Assembly (NCBI RefSeq): GCF_963169125.1
Contig: NC_084793.1
Location: forward strand, 96,553,071-96,617,070
Source: Humulus lupulus
Lineage: Eukaryota > Streptophyta > Magnoliopsida > Rosales > Cannabaceae
Reading direction: 5' to 3'
DNA length: 64,000 nucleotides
The position numbers and the translations under genes were made by a program. The first letter of the stretch is position 1. Each line of letters starts with the position of its first letter. This document shows, piece after piece, positions 12,701-26,500 of the stretch. The notes beneath the pieces are model-generated. The model made no database searches, was not told where the DNA came from, and was given only the letters and a program-made list of their open reading frames with translations.

Positions 12701-15700
12701 ACTAAGTTTTTGAAAATCAATGTCCTGGATGCAACCAGGTCCTAAACTTAGAAGTTGATTGAAATTGATTAATCGATGTTTTTCTTAAAAGCACGAGATA
12801 TCAATAAAGAATTAACGCGAACTAAGTTTTTCAAAATCAATGTCCTGGATGCAACCAGGTCCTAAACTTAGAAGTTGATTCAAATTGATTAATCGATGTT
12901 TTTCTTAAAAAGCACGAGATATCAATAAAGAATTAACGTGAACTAAGTTTTTAAAAATCAATATCTTGGAAATAACCAGGTCCTAAACATAGAAGTTGAT
13001 TCAAATTGATTAATCGATGTTTTTCTTAAAAAGCATGAGATATCAATAAAGAATTAACGCGAACTAAGTTTATCAATATCAATGTCCTGGATGCAACCAG
13101 ATCCTAAACTTAGAAGTTGATTCAAATTGATTAATCGATGTTTTTCTTAAAAAGCACGAGATATCAATAAAGAATTAACGCGAACTAAGATTTTCAAAAT
13201 CAATATCCTGGAAATAACCAGGTCCTAAACTTAGAAGTTGATTCAAATTGATTAATCGATGTTTTTCTTAAAAGCACGAGATATCAATAAAGAATTAACG
13301 CGAACTAAGTTTTTCAAAATCAATATCCTGTAAATAACCAGGTCCTAAACTTAGAAGTGGATTCAAATTGATTAATCGATGTTTTTCTTAAAAATCACGA
13401 GATATCAATAAAGAATTAACGCGAACTAAGTTTTTCAAAATCAATATCCTGGAAATAACTAGGTCCTAAACTTAGAAGTAGATTTAAATTGATCAGTCGA
13501 TGTCTTTCTTAAAAAACACGAGATATCAATAAAGAATTAACGTGAACTAAGTTTTTCAAAATCAATATCCTGGAAATAACCAGGTCCTAAACTTAGAAGT
13601 TGATTCAAATTGATTAATCCATGTTTTTCTTAAAAAGCACGAGATATCAATAAAGAATAAATGCGAACTAAGTTTTTGAAAATCAATGTCCTGGATGCAA
13701 CCAGGTCCTAAACTTAGAAGTTGATTGAAATTGATTAATCGATGTTTTTCTTAAAAGCACGAGATATCAATAAAGAATTAACGCGAACTAAGTTTTTCAA
13801 AATCAATATCCTGGAAATAACCAGGTACTAAACTTAGAAGTTGATTCAAATTGATTAATCGATGTTTTTCTTAAAAAGCACGAGATATCAATAAAGAATT
13901 AACGCGAACTAAGTTTCTCAAAATCAATCTCCTGGATTCTACCAGGTCCTAAACTTAGAAGTTGATTCAAATTGATTAATCGATGTTTTTCTTAAAAAGC
14001 ACGAGATATCAATAAAGAATTAACGCGAACTAAGTTTCTCAAAATCAATGTCCTGGATATAACCAGGTCCTAAACTTAGAAGTTGATTCAAATTAATTAA
14101 TCGATGTTTTTCTTAAAAAGCACGAGATATCAATAAAGAATTAACGCGAACTAAGTTTCTCAAAATCAATGTCCTGGATGCAACCAGGTCCTAAACTTAG
14201 AAGTTGATTCAAATTGATTAATCGATGTTTTTCTTGAAAAGCACGAGATATCAATAAAGAATTAACGCGAACTAAGTTTTTCAAAATCAATATCCTGGAA
14301 ATAACTAGGTCCTAAACTTAGAAGTTGATTTAAATTGATCAGTCGATGTCTTTCTTAGAAAGCACGAGATATTAATAAAAAAATTAATGCGAACTAAGTT
14401 TTTCAAAATCAATGTCCTGGATATAACCAGGTCCTAAACTTAGAAGTTGATTCAAATTGATTAATCCATGTTTTTCTTAAAAAGCACGAGATATCAATAT
14501 AGAATAAATGCGAACTAAGTTTTTGAAAATCAATGTCCTGGATGCAACCAGGTCCTAAACTTAGAAGTTGATTGAAATTGATTAATCGATGTTTTTCTTA
14601 AAAGCACGAGATATCAATAAAGAATTAACGCGAACTAAGTTTTTCAAAATCAATATCCTGGAAATAACCAGGTACTAAACTTAGAAGTTGATTCAAATTG
14701 ATTAATCGATGTTTTTCTTAAAAAGCACGAGATATCAATAAAGAATTAACGCGAACTAAGTTTCTCAAAATCAATCTCCTGGATTCTACCAGGTCCTAAA
14801 CTTAGAAGTTGATTCAAATTGATTAATCGATGTTTTTCTTAAAAAGCACGAGATATCAATAAAGAATTAACGCGAACTAAGTTTCTCAAAATCAATGTCC
14901 TGGATATAACCAGGTCCTAAACTTAGAAGTTGATTCAAATTAATTAATCGATGTTTTTCTTAAAAAGCACGAGATATCAATAAAGAATTAACGCGAACTA
15001 AGTTTCTCAAAATCAATGTCCTGGATGCAACCAGGTCCTAAACTTAGAAGTTGAATCAAATTGATTAATCGATGTTTTTCTTAAAAAGCACGAGATATCA
15101 ATAAAGAATTAACGCGAACTAAGTTTTTCAAAATCAATGTCCTGGATGCAACCATGTCTTAAACTTAGATGTTGATTCAAATTGATTAATTGATGTTTTT
15201 CTTAAAAAGCACGAGATATCAATAAAGAATTAACGTGTACTAAGTTTTTAAAAATCAATATCTTGGAAATAACCAGGTCCTAAACTTAGAAGTTGATTCA
15301 AATTGATTAATCGATGTTTTTCTTAAAAAGCACGAGATATCAATAAATAATTAACGCGAACTAAGTTTATCAAAATCAATGTCCTGGATGCAACCAGATC
15401 CTAAACTTAGAAGTTGATTCAAATTGATTAATCGATGTTTTTCTTAAAAAGCACGAGATATCAATAAAGAATTAACGCGAACTAAGTTTCTCAAAATCAA
15501 TGTCCTGGATATAACCAGGTCCTATACTTAGAAGTTGATTCAAATTGATTAATCGATGTTTTTCTTAAAAAGCACGAGATATCAATAAAGAATTAACGCG
15601 AACTAAGTTTTTCAAAATCAATATCCTGGAAATAACCAGGTCCTAAACTTAGAAGTTGATTCAAATTGATTAATCGATGTTTTTCTTAAAAAGCACGAGA

Positions 15701-18700
15701 TATCAATAAAGAATTAACGCGAACTAAGTTTTTCAAAATCAATATCCTGGAAATAACCAGGTACTAAACTTAGAAGTTGATTCAAATTGATTAATCGATG
15801 TTTTTCTTAAAAAGCACGAGATATCAATAAAGAATTAACGCGAACTAAGTTTCTCAAAATCAATCTCCTGGATTCTACCAGGTCCTAAACTTAGAAGTTG
15901 ATTCAAATTGATTAATCGATGTTTTTCTTAAAAAGCACGAGATATCAATAAAGAATTAACGCGAACTAAGTTTCTCAAAATCAATGTCCTGGATATAACC
16001 AGGTCCTAAACTTAGAAGTTGATTCAAATTAATTAATCGATGTTTTTCTTAAAAAGCACGAGATATCAATAAAGAATTAACGCGAACTAAGTTTCTCAAA
16101 ATCAATGTCCTGGATGCAACCAGGTCCTAAACTTAGAAGTTGATTCAAATTGATTAATCGATGTTTTTCTTAAAAAGCACGAGATATCAATAAAGAATTA
16201 ACGCGAACTAAGTTTTTCAAAATCAATATCCTGGAAATAACTAGGTCCTAAACTTAGAAGTTGATTTAAATTGATCAGTCGATGTCTTTCTTAGAAAGCA
16301 CGAGATATTAATAAAAAAATTAATGCGAACTAAGTTTTTCAAAATCAATGTCCTGGATATAACCAGGTCCTAAACTTAGAAGTTGATTCAAATTGATTAA
16401 TCCATGTTTTTCTTAAAAAGCACGAGATATCAATAAAGAATAAATGCGAACTAAGTTTTTGAAAATCAATGTCCTGGATGCAACCAGGTCCTAAACTTAG
16501 AAGTTGATTGAAATTGATTAATCGATGTTTTTCTTAAAAGCACGAGATATCAATAAAGAATTAACGCGAACTAAGTTTTTCAAAATCAATATCCTGGAAA
16601 TAACCAGGTACTAAACTTAGAAGTTGATTCAAATTGATTAATCGATGTTTTTCTTAAAAAGCACGAGATATCAATAAAGAATTAACGCGAACTAAGTTTC
16701 TCAAAATCAATCTCCTGGATTCTACCAGGTCCTAAACTTAGAAGTTGATTCAAATTGATTAATCGATGTTTTTCTTAAAAAGCACGAGATATCAATAAAG
16801 AATTAACGCGAACTAAGTTTCTCAAAATCAATGTCCTGGATATAACCAGGTCCTAAACTTAGAAGTTGATTCAAATTAATTAATCGATGTTTTTCTTAAA
16901 AAGCACGAGATATCAATAAAGAATTAACGCGAACTAAGTTTCTCAAAATCAATGTCCTGGATGCAACCAGGTCCTAAACTTAGAAGTTGATTCAAATTGA
17001 TTAATCGATGTTTTTCTTGAAAAGCACGAGATATCAATAAAGAATTAACGCGAACTAAGTTTTTCAAAATCAATATCCTGGAAATAACTAGGTCCTAAAC
17101 TTAGAAGTTGATTTAAATTGATCAGTCGATGTCTTTCTTAGAAAGCACGAGATATTAATAAAAAAATTAATGCGAACTAAGTTTTTCAAAATCAATGTCC
17201 TGGATATAACCAGGTCCTAAACTTAGAAGTTGATTCAAATTGATTAATCCATGTTTTTCTTAAAAAGCACGAGATATCAATATAGAATAAATGCGAACTA
17301 AGTTTTTGAAAATCAATGTCCTGGATGCAACCAGGTCCTAAACTTAGAAGTTGATTGAAATTGATTAATCGATGTTTTTCTTAAAAGCACGAGATATCAA
17401 TAAAGAATTAACGCGAACTAAGTTTTTCAAAATCAATATCCTGGAAATAACCAGGTACTAAACTTAGAAGTTGATTCAAATTGATTAATCGATGTTTTTC
17501 TTAAAAAGCACGAGATATCAATAAAGAATTAACGCGAACTAAGTTTCTCAAAATCAATCTCCTGGATTCTACCAGGTCCTAAACTTAGAAGTTGATTCAA
17601 ATTGATTAATCGATGTTTTTCTTAAAAAGCACGAGATATCAATAAAGAATTAACGCGAACTAAGTTTCTCAAAATCAATGTCCTGGATATAACCAGGTCC
17701 TAAACTTAGAAGTTGATTCAAATTAATTAATCGATGTTTTTCTTAAAAAGCACGAGATATCAATAAAGAATTAACGCGAACTAAGTTTCTCAAAATCAAT
17801 GTCCTGGATGCAACCAGGTCCTAAACTTAGAAGTTGAATCAAATTGATTAATCGATGTTTTTCTTAAAAAGCACGAGATATCAATAAAGAATTAACGCGA
17901 ACTAAGTTTTTCAAAATCAATGTCCTGGATGCAACCATGTCTTAAACTTAGATGTTGATTCAAATTGATTAATTGATGTTTTTCTTAAAAAGCACGAGAT
18001 ATCAATAAAGAATTAACGTGTACTAAGTTTTTAAAAATCAATATCTTGGAAATAACCAGGTCCTAAACTTAGAAGTTGATTCAAATTGATTAATCGATGT
18101 TTTTCTTAAAAAGCACGAGATATCAATAAATAATTAACGCGAACTAAGTTTATCAAAATCAATGTCCTGGATGCAACCAGATCCTAAACTTAGAAGTTGA
18201 TTCAAATTGATTAATCGATGTTTTTCTTAAAAAGCACGAGATATCAATAAAGAATTAACGCGAACTAAGTTTCTCAAAATCAATGTCCTGGATATAACCA
18301 GGTCCTATACTTAGAAGTTGATTCAAATTGATTAATCGATGTTTTTCTTAAAAAGCACGAGATATCAATAAAGAATTAACGCGAACTAAGTTTTTCAAAA
18401 TCAATATCCTGGAAATAACCAGGTCCTAAACTTAGAAGTTGATTCAAATTGATTAATCGATGTTTTTCTTAAAAAGCACGAGATATCAATAAAGAATTAA
18501 CGCGAACTAAGTTTTTCAAAATCAATATCCTGGAAATAACCAGGTACTAAACTTAGAAGTTGATTCAAATTGATTAATCGATGTTTTTCTTAAAAAGCAC
18601 GAGATATCAATAAAGAATTAACGCGAACTAAGTTTCTCAAAATCAATCTCCTGGATTCTACCAGGTCCTAAACTTAGAAGTTGATTCAAATTGATTAATC

Positions 18701-21700
18701 GATGTTTTTCTTAAAAAGCACGAGATATCAATAAAGAATTAACGCGAACTAAGTTTCTCAAAATCAATGTCCTGGATATAACCAGGTCCTAAACTTAGAA
18801 GTTGATTCAAATTAATTAATCGATGTTTTTCTTAAAAAGCACGAGATATCAATAAAGAATTAACGCGAACTAAGTTTCTCAAAATCAATGTCCTGGATGC
18901 AACCAGGTCCTAAACTTAGAAGTTGATTCAAATTGATTAATCGATGTTTTTCTTAAAAAGCACGAGATATCAATAAAGAATTAACGCGAACTAAGTTTTT
19001 CAAAATCAATATCCTGGAAATAACTAGGTCCTAAACTTAGAAGTTGATTTAAATTGATCAGTCGATGTCTTTCTTAGAAAGCACGAGATATTAATAAAAA
19101 AATTAATGCGAACTAAGTTTTTCAAAATCAATGTCCTGGATATAACCAGGTCCTAAACTTAGAAGTTGATTCAAATTGATTAATCCATGTTTTTCTTAAA
19201 AAGCACGAGATATCAATAAAGAATAAATGCGAACTAAGTTTTTGAAAATCAATGTCCTGGATGCAACCAGGTCCTAAACTTAGAAGTTGATTGAAATTGA
19301 TTAATCGATGTTTTTCTTAAAAGCACGAGATATCAATAAAGAATTAACGCGAACTAAGTTTTTCAAAATCAATATCCTGGAAATAACCAGGTACTAAACT
19401 TAGAAGTTGATTCAAATTGATTAATCGATGTTTTTCTTAAAAAGCACGAGATATCAATAAAGAATTAACGCGAACTAAGTTTCTCAAAATCAATGTCCTG
19501 GATATAACCAGGTCCTAAACTTAGAAGTTGATTCAAATTAATTAATCGATGTTTTTCTTAAAAAGCACGAGATATCAATAAAGAATTACCGCGAACTAAG
19601 TTTCTCAAAATCAATGTCCTGGATATAACCAGGTCCTAAACTTAGAAGTTGATTCAAATTGATTAATCGATGTTTTTCTTAAAAAGCACGAGATATCAAT
19701 AAAGAATTAACGCGAACTAAGTTTTTCAAAATCAATATCCTGGAAATAACTAGGTCCTAAACTTAGAAGTTGATTTAAATTGATCAGTCGATGTCTTTCT
19801 TAGAAAGCACGAGATATTAATAAAAAAATTAATGCGAACTAAGTTTTTCAAAATCAATGTCCTGGATATAACCAGGTCCTAAACTTAGAAGTTGATTCAA
19901 ATTGATTAATCCATGTTTTTCTTAAAAAGCACGAGATATCAATAAAGAATAAATGCGAACTAAGTTTTTGAAAATCAATGTCCTGGATGCAACCAGGTCC
20001 TAAACTTAGAAGTTGATTGAAATTGATTAATCGATGTTTTTCTTAAAAGCACGAGATATCAATAAAGAATTAACGCGAACTAAGTTTTTCAAAATCAATG
20101 TCCTGGATGCAACCAGGTCCTAAACTTAGAAGTTGATTCAAATTGATTAATCGATGTTTTTCTTAAAAAGCACGAGATATCAATAAAGAATTAACGTGAA
20201 CTAAGTTTTTAAAAATCAATATCTTGGAAATAACCAGGTCCTAAACATAGAAGTTGATTCAAATTGATTAATCGATGTTTTTCTTAAAAAGCATGAGATA
20301 TCAATAAAGAATTAACGCGAACTAAGTTTATCAATATCAATGTCCTGGATGCAACCAGATCCTAAACTTAGAAGTTGATTCAAATTGATTAATCGATGTT
20401 TTTCTTAAAAAGCACGAGATATCAATAAAGAATTAACGCGAACTAAGATTTTCAAAATCAATATCCTGGAAATAACCAGGTCCTAAACTTAGAAGTTGAT
20501 TCAAATTGATTAATCGATGTTTTTCTTAAAAGCACGAGATATCAATAAAGAATTAACGCGAACTAAGTTTTTCAAAATCAATATCCTGTAAATAACCAGG
20601 TCCTAAACTTAGAAGTGGATTCAAATTGATTAATCGATGTTTTTCTTAAAAATCACGAGATATCAATAAAGAATTAACGCGAACTAAGTTTTTCAAAATC
20701 AATATCCTGGAAATAACTAGGTCCTAAACTTAGAAGTAGATTTAAATTGATCAGTCGATGTCTTTCTTAAAAAACACGAGATATCAATAAAGAATTAACG
20801 TGAACTAAGTTTTTCAAAATCAATATCCTGGAAATAACCAGGTCCTAAACTTAGAAGTTGATTCAAATTGATTAATCCATGTTTTTCTTAAAAAGCACGA
20901 GATATCAATAAAGAATAAATGCGAACTAAGTTTTTGAAAATCAATGTCCTGGATGCAACCAGGTCCTAAACTTAGAAGTTGATTGAAATTGATTAATCGA
21001 TGTTTTTCTTAAAAGCACGAGATATCAATAAAGAATTAACGCGAACTAAGTTTTTCAAAATCAATATCCTGGAAATAACCAGGTACTAAACTTAGAAGTT
21101 GATTCAAATTGATTAATCGATGTTTTTCTTAAAAAGCACGAGATATCAATAAAGAATTAACGCGAACTAAGTTTCTCAAAATCAATCTCCTGGATTCTAC
21201 CAGGTCCTAAACTTAGAAGTTGATTCAAATTGATTAATCGATGTTTTTCTTAAAAAGCACGAGATATCAATAAAGAATTAACGCGAACTAAGTTTCTCAA
21301 AATCAATGTCCTGGATATAACCAGGTCCTAAACTTAGAAGTTGATTCAAATTAATTAATCGATGTTTTTCTTAAAAAGCACGAGATATCAATAAAGAATT
21401 AACGCGAACTAAGTTTCTCAAAATCAATGTCCTGGATGCAACCAGGTCCTAAACTTAGAAGTTGATTCAAATTGATTAATCGATGTTTTTCTTGAAAAGC
21501 ACGAGATATCAATAAAGAATTAACGCGAACTAAGTTTTTCAAAATCAATATCCTGGAAATAACTAGGTCCTAAACTTAGAAGTTGATTTAAATTGATCAG
21601 TCGATGTCTTTCTTAGAAAGCACGAGATATTAATAAAAAAATTAATGCGAACTAAGTTTTTCAAAATCAATGTCCTGGATATAACCAGGTCCTAAACTTA

Positions 21701-23546
21701 GAAGTTGATTCAAATTGATTAATCCATGTTTTTCTTAAAAAGCACGAGATATCAATATAGAATAAATGCGAACTAAGTTTTTGAAAATCAATGTCCTGGA
21801 TGCAACCAGGTCCTAAACTTAGAAGTTGATTGAAATTGATTAATCGATGTTTTTCTTAAAAGCACGAGATATCAATAAAGAATTAACGCGAACTAAGTTT
21901 TTCAAAATCAATATCCTGGAAATAACCAGGTACTAAACTTAGAAGTTGATTCAAATTGATTAATCGATGTTTTTCTTAAAAAGCACGAGATATCAATAAA
22001 GAATTAACGCGAACTAAGTTTCTCAAAATCAATCTCCTGGATTCTACCAGGTCCTAAACTTAGAAGTTGATTCAAATTGATTAATCGATGTTTTTCTTAA
22101 AAAGCACGAGATATCAATAAAGAATTAACGCGAACTAAGTTTCTCAAAATCAATGTCCTGGATATAACCAGGTCCTAAACTTAGAAGTTGATTCAAATTA
22201 ATTAATCGATGTTTTTCTTAAAAAGCACGAGATATCAATAAAGAATTAACGCGAACTAAGTTTCTCAAAATCAATGTCCTGGATGCAACCAGGTCCTAAA
22301 CTTAGAAGTTGAATCAAATTGATTAATCGATGTTTTTCTTAAAAAGCACGAGATATCAATAAAGAATTAACGCGAACTAAGTTTTTCAAAATCAATGTCC
22401 TGGATGCAACCATGTCTTAAACTTAGATGTTGATTCAAATTGATTAATTGATGTTTTTCTTAAAAAGCACGAGATATCAATAAAGAATTAACGTGTACTA
22501 AGTTTTTAAAAATCAATATCTTGGAAATAACCAGGTCCTAAACTTAGAAGTTGATTCAAATTGATTAATCGATGTTTTTCTTAAAAAGCACGAGATATCA
22601 ATAAATAATTAACGCGAACTAAGTTTATCAAAATCAATGTCCTGGATGCAACCAGATCCTAAACTTAGAAGTTGATTCAAATTGATTGATCGATGTTTTT
22701 CTTAAAAAGCACGAGATATCAATAAAGAATTAACGCGAACTAAGTTTCTCAAAATCAATGTCCTGGATATAACCAGGTCCTATACTTAGAAGTTGATTCA
22801 AATTGATTAATCGATGTTTTTCTTAAAAAGCACGAGATATCAATAAAGAATTAACGCGAACTAAGTTTTTCAAAATCAATATCCTGGAAATAACCAGGTC
22901 CTAAACTTAGAAGTTGATTCAAATTGATTAATCGATGTTTTTCTTAAAAAGCACGAGATATCAATAAAGAATTAACGCGAACTAAGTTTTTCAAAATCAA
23001 TATCCTGGAAATAACCAGGTACTAAACTTAGAAGTTGATTCAAATTGATTAATCGATGTTTTTCTTAAAAAGCACGAGATATCAATAAAGAATTAACGCG
23101 AACTAAGTTTCTCAAAATCAATCTCCTGGATTCTACCAGGTCCTAAACTTAGAAGTTGATTCAAATTGATTAATCGATGTTTTTCTTAAAAAGCACGAGA
23201 TATCAATAAAGAATTAACGCGAACTAAGTTTCTCAAAATCAATGTCCTGGATATAACCAGGTCCTAAACTTAGAAGTTGATTCAAATTAATTAATCGATG
23301 TTTTTCTTAAAAAGCACGAGATATCAATAAAGAATTAACGCGAACTAAGTTTCTCAAAATCAATGTCCTGGATGCAACCAGGTCCTAAACTTAGAAGTTG
23401 ATTCAAATTGATTAATCGATGTTTTTCTTAAAAAGCACGAGATATCAATAAAGAATTAACGCGAACTAAGTTTTTCAAAATCAATATCCTGGAAATAACT
23501 AGGTCCTAAACTTAGAAGTTGATTTAAATTGATCAGTCGATGTCTT
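8310..23546 (+). repeat. Nested HOR domain with 6-, 7-, 15- and 16-mer spacings
   Basis: I tracked the monomer that carries TGATCAGTCGATG and TTCTTAGAAAGCACG, here called D. It occurs at 8310, 10123, 12539, 14352, 16288, 17135, 19071, 19797, 21610 and 23546. The intervals are 1813, 2416, 1813, 1936, 847, 1936, 726, 1813 and 1936 bp, which correspond to 15, 20, 15, 16, 7, 16, 6, 15 and 16 monomers of 120-121 bp. The 16-mer version carries a cassette absent from the 15-mer, marked by CCATGTCTTAAAC, GTGTACTAAG and ATAAATAATTAACG. The order of blocks is itself repeated, so the domain is an HOR of HORs. Confidence 0.88.
14231..19797 (+). repeat. 23-mer tandem duplication (2783 bp offset)
   Basis: Rare markers repeat at an offset of exactly 2783 bp, or 23 monomers: TTCTTGAAAAG at 14231 and 17014, and GAAGTTGAATCAAATTG at about 15051 and 17834. 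The D monomers at 14352 and 17135, and at 16288 and 19071, agree. The second copy is followed by a shorter 6-mer interval instead of the 7-mer, because the ATTCTA-spacer monomer is missing near 19490. The same markers recur at 21489 and 22309, a further 4475 bp (37 monomers) away. Confidence 0.82.
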
Positions 23547-26500
23547 TCTTAGAAAGCACGAGATATTAATAAAAAAATTAATGCGAACTAAGTTTTTCAA
23601 AATCAATGTCCTGGATATAACCAGGTCCTAAACTTAGAAGTTGATTCAAATTGATTAATCCATGTTTTTCTTAAAAAGCACGAGATATCAATAAAGAATA
23701 AATGCGAACTAAGTTTTTGAAAATCAATGTCCTGGATGCAACCAGGTCCTAAACTTAGAAGTTGATTGAAATTGATTAATCGATGTTTTTCTTAAAAGCA
23801 CGAGATATCAATAAAGAATTAACGCGAACTAAGTTTTTCAAAATCAATATCCTGGAAATAACCAGGTACTAAACTTAGAAGTTGATTCAAATTGATTAAT
23901 CGATGTTTTTCTTAAAAAGCACGAGATATCAATAAAGAATTAACGCGAACTAAGTTTCTCAAAATCAATCTCCTGGATTCTACCAGGTCCTAAACTTAGA
24001 AGTTGATTCAAATTGATTAATCGATGTTTTTCTTAAAAAGCACGAGATATCAATAAAGAATTAACGCGAACTAAGTTTCTCAAAATCAATGTCCTGGATA
24101 TAACCAGGTCCTAAACTTAGAAGTTGATTCAAATTAATTAATCGATGTTTTTCTTAAAAAGCACGAGATATCAATAAAGAATTAACGCGAACTAAGTTTC
24201 TCAAAATCAATGTCCTGGATGCAACCAGGTCCTAAACTTAGAAGTTGATTCAAATTGATTAATCGATGTTTTTCTTAAAAAGCACGAGATATCAATAAAG
24301 AATTAACGCGAACTAAGTTTTTCAAAATCAATGTCCTGGATGCAACCATGTCTTAAACTTAGATGTTGATTCAAATTGATTAATTGATGTTTTTCTTAAA
24401 AAGCACGAGATATCAATAAAGAATTAACGTGTACTAAGTTTTTAAAAATCAATATCTTGGAAATAACCAGGTCCTAAACTTAGAAGTTGATTCAAATTGA
24501 TTAATCGATGTTTTTCTTAAAAAGCACGAGATATCAATAAATAATTAACGCGAACTAAGTTTATCAAAATCAATGTCCTGGATGCAACCAGATCCTAAAC
24601 TTAGAAGTTGATTCAAATTGATTAATCGATGTTTTTCTTAAAAAGCACGAGATATCAATAAAGAATTAACGCGAACTAAGTTTCTCAAAATCAATGTCCT
24701 GGATATAACCAGGTCCTATACTTAGAAGTTGATTCAAATTGATTAATCGATGTTTTTCTTAAAAAGCACGAGATATCAATAAAGAATTAACGCGAACTAA
24801 GTTTTTCAAAATCAATATCCTGGAAATAACCAGGTCCTAAACTTAGAAGTTGATTCAAATTGATTAATCGATGTTTTTCTTAAAAAGCACGAGATATCAA
24901 TAAAGAATTAACGCGAACTAAGTTTTTCAAAATCAATATCCTGGAAATAACTAGGTCCTAAACTTAGAAGTTGATTTAAATTGATCAGTCGATGTCTTTC
25001 TTAAAAAACACGAGATATCAATAAAGAATTAACGTGAACTAAGTTTTTCAAAATCAATATCCTCGAAATAACCAGGTCCTAAACTTAGAAGTTGATTCAA
25101 ATTGATTAATCGATGTATTTCTTAAAAAGGACGAGATATCAATAAAGAATTAACGCGAACTAAGTTTCTCAAAATCAATGTCCTGGATGCAACCAGGTCC
25201 TAAACTTAGAAGTTGATGCAAATTGATTAATCGATGTTTTTCTTAAAAGCACGAGATATCAATAAAGAATTAACGCGAACTAAGTTTCTCAAAATCAATG
25301 TCCTGGATGCAACCAGGTCCTAAACTTAGAAGTTGATTCAAATTGATTAATCGATGTTTTGCTTAAAAGCACGAGATATCAATAAAGAATTAACGCGGAC
25401 TAAGTTTTTCAAAATCAATATCCTGTAAATAACCAGGTCCTAAACTTAGAAGTTGATTCAAATTGATTAATCGATGTTTTTCTTAAAAATCACGAGATAT
25501 CAATAAAGAATTAACGCGAACTAAGTTTTTCAAAATCAATATCCTGGAAATAACTAGGTCCTAAACTTAGAAGTAGATTTAAATTGATCAGTCGATGTCT
25601 TTCTTAAAAAACACGAGATATCAATAAAGAATTAACGTGAACTAAGTTTTTCAAAATCAATATCCTGGAAATAACCAGGTCCTAAACATAGAAGTTGATT
25701 CAAATTGATTAATCCATGTTTTTCTTAAAAAGCACGAGATATCAATAAAGAATAAATGCGAACTAAGTTTTTCAAAATCAATGTCCTGGATGCAACCAGG
25801 TCCTAAACTTAGAAGTTGATTCATATTGATTAATCGATGTTTTTCTTAAAAAGCACGAGATATCAATAAAGAATTAACGTGAACTAAGTTTTTAAAAATC
25901 AATATCTTGGAAATAACCAGGTCCTAAACATAGAAGTTGATTCAAATTGATTAATCGATGTTTTTCTTAAAAAGCATGAGATATCAATAAAGAATTAACG
26001 TGAACTAAGTTTATCAATATCAATGTCCTGGATGCAACCAGATCCTAAACTTAGAAGTTGATTCAAATTGATTAATCGATGTTTTTCTTAAAAAGCACGA
26101 GATATCAATAAAGAATTAACGCGAACTAAGATTTTCAAAATCAATATCCTGGAAATAACCAGGTCCTAAACTTAGAAGTTGATTCAAATTGATTAATTGA
26201 TGTTTTTCTTAAAAGCACGAGATATCAATAAAGAATTAACGCGAACTAAGTTTTTCAAAATCAATATCCTGTAAATAACCAGGTCCTAAACTTAGAAGTG
26301 GATTCAAATTGATTAATCGATGTTTTTCTTAAAAAGCACGAGATATCAGTAAAGAATTAATGCGAACTAAGTTTTTCATAATCAATGTCCTGGATGCAAC
26401 CAGGTCCTAAACTTAGAAGTTCATTCAAATTGATTAATCGATGTTTTTCTTAAAAAGCACGAGATATCAATAAAGAATTAACGCGAATTAAGTTTCTCAA

